Origin: Streptomyces sp. col6
Lineage (GTDB): Bacteria > Actinomycetota > Actinomycetes > Streptomycetales > Streptomycetaceae
DNA length: 51,644 nt
Direction: 5' to 3'
Assembly (NCBI RefSeq): GCF_008042035.1
Contig: NZ_RDBL01000006.1
Location: forward strand, 1-51,644
Of the stretch, positions 51,227-51,644 are shown one piece after another. The stretch's first letter is position 1. The number at the start of each line of letters is the position of its first letter. Below the pieces are notes generated by a model. The model ran no database searches. It was not told the origin of the DNA and saw nothing but the letters and a program-made list of their open reading frames with translations. The position numbers and the translations under genes were made by a program.

Positions 51227-51274
51227 GACGGGTCTCCTCGGTCGGTCGATGCGTACAAGCACGCACGGACATAC

Positions 51275-51343
51275 GTAACCGGACGCCGTGTCCAGTTACG
51301 GGAACGAGTCGACCTTACAGCCAACCGGACACCGTGTCCGCTT
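51275..51343. promoter_or_regulatory. Two TetR operators and leaderless promoter region
   Basis: Site 2 holds the perfect palindrome CGGACAC-C-GTGTCCG (51326-51340). Site 1, centred at 51287 (51275-51299), has the same core with outer GTAAC/GTTAC arms and 10 of 12 matching pairs. Centres are 46 bp apart. TAGGCT at 51359-51364 is six bases before the TetR GTG, implying a leaderless transcript. Confidence 0.65.
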
Positions 51344-51370
51344 ACTTCCGGACTGACGTAGGCTGGGCCC

Positions 51371-51644
51371 GTGGTGGAGATGAGGGAACGCGCGGACGCG
51401 GCGCGCAACCGTGCCAAGGTGCTCGCCGCCGCGGCCGAGTTGTTCGAGACCGGGGACCCCCGGACGGTGACGATGGAGGACATCGCCCGCACGGCCGGCG
51501 TCGGCCGGGGCACCCTCTACCGCCGCTACCCGGACGTGGCGTCCATCGCGGCGGCCCTGCTCGACGAGCACGAACGGCTCCTCCAGGACGAACTGCTGCG
51601 CGGCGCCCTCGGTGCGATCACGCTGGGCATCGTCGTCCACAAGG
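51371..51644 (+). CDS. TetR-family regulator, partial with chimeric end
   Basis: GTG 51371 (VVEMRERADAARNRAKVL); ATG 51380 is an alternative. The HTH is clear: NRAKVLAAAAELFETGDPRTVTMEDIARTAGVGRGTLYRRYPDVASIAAALLDEH. From 51601 the frame reads GALGAITLGIVVHK, which is SMR transporter sequence brought in by the inverted repeat, so the true C-terminal ligand domain is missing. The gene is divergent from azoR and, with two palindromes between, likely represses the azoR-SMR operon. Confidence 0.8.
   Translation, partial: MVEMRERADAARNRAKVLAAAAELFETGDPRTVTMEDIARTAGVGRGTLYRRYPDVASIAAALLDEHERLLQDELLRGALGAITLGIVVHK

Larger units (their letters stand above)
50318..51644. repeat. Inverted repeat at right window edge (fold-back)
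   Basis: Bases 51601-51644, the last 44 of the window, are the exact reverse complement of 50318-50361 inside the SMR gene. The right arm runs to the last base. With the similar structure at the left edge, this points to chimeric contig ends. Confidence 0.9.

Overview
The window is very GC-rich actinobacterial DNA. Third codon positions are almost all G or C, and there are several ECF sigma factors, secreted ricin-type lectin hydrolases, GTG starts and many divergent TetR/MarR/AraC units. A Streptomyces or very close relative is the best guess. Both window ends look like assembly fold-backs: each terminal stretch repeats internal sequence as a perfect inverted repeat. The outermost gene at each end is therefore chimeric.

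Layout. 0-2.6 kb: fragment of an immunity-like gene, a TipAS-domain remnant, a methyltransferase and an APH-family kinase. 2.7-7.8 kb: three secreted proteins with ricin-B lectin modules (GH18 chitinase, beta-helix protein, ThuA protein); the last has a broken lectin domain. 7.9-12.7 kb: TetR and AraC regulators, an alpha/beta hydrolase plus FAD monooxygenase pair, and a CGNR-regulator/SRPBCC operon. 12.7-22.2 kb: an unusual cryptic locus with a class V aminotransferase-like protein lacking its PLP lysine, a secreted peptide with five DIGWP repeats, a stand-alone carrier protein, an oxidoreductase/ECF41 sigma pair, and a 1436-residue NRPS whose A and C domains have lost key motifs and which ends in a fused MbtH-like domain. 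22-31 kb: a crystallin-like secreted protein, an ECF sigma factor with partner protein, an HTH-TPR regulator followed by an overlapping 36-codon ORF, a GH29 fucosidase, a LuxR regulator, a DUF2871 protein and a TetR regulator. 31.6-40.6 kb: a degenerate carrier-condensation protein, a glycosyltransferase and a TDP-2,6-dideoxyhexose pathway. 40.6-51.6 kb: a KimA-like permease, an acetylhydrolase-like protein, a flavoprotein gene with one in-frame stop, a serine hydrolase, a methyltransferase, and quinone reductase/MarR and azoreductase/SMR/TetR units.

The most notable signal is a 14-bp dyad, GGCAA-N4-TTGCC. I found it in front of the aminotransferase-like gene, the DIGWP-peptide gene, the NRPS gene and the HTH-TPR regulator gene. 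At the first three sites another TTGCC/CTGCC half-site sits exactly 8 nt upstream. This suggests that the HTH-TPR protein controls itself and the cryptic locus 10-14 kb away, possibly as a peptide-sensing (RRNPP-like) circuit whose signal could be the DIGWP repeat peptide or the 36-residue peptide. That model is inference; the motif, the repeats and the lost catalytic residues are read directly from the sequence.
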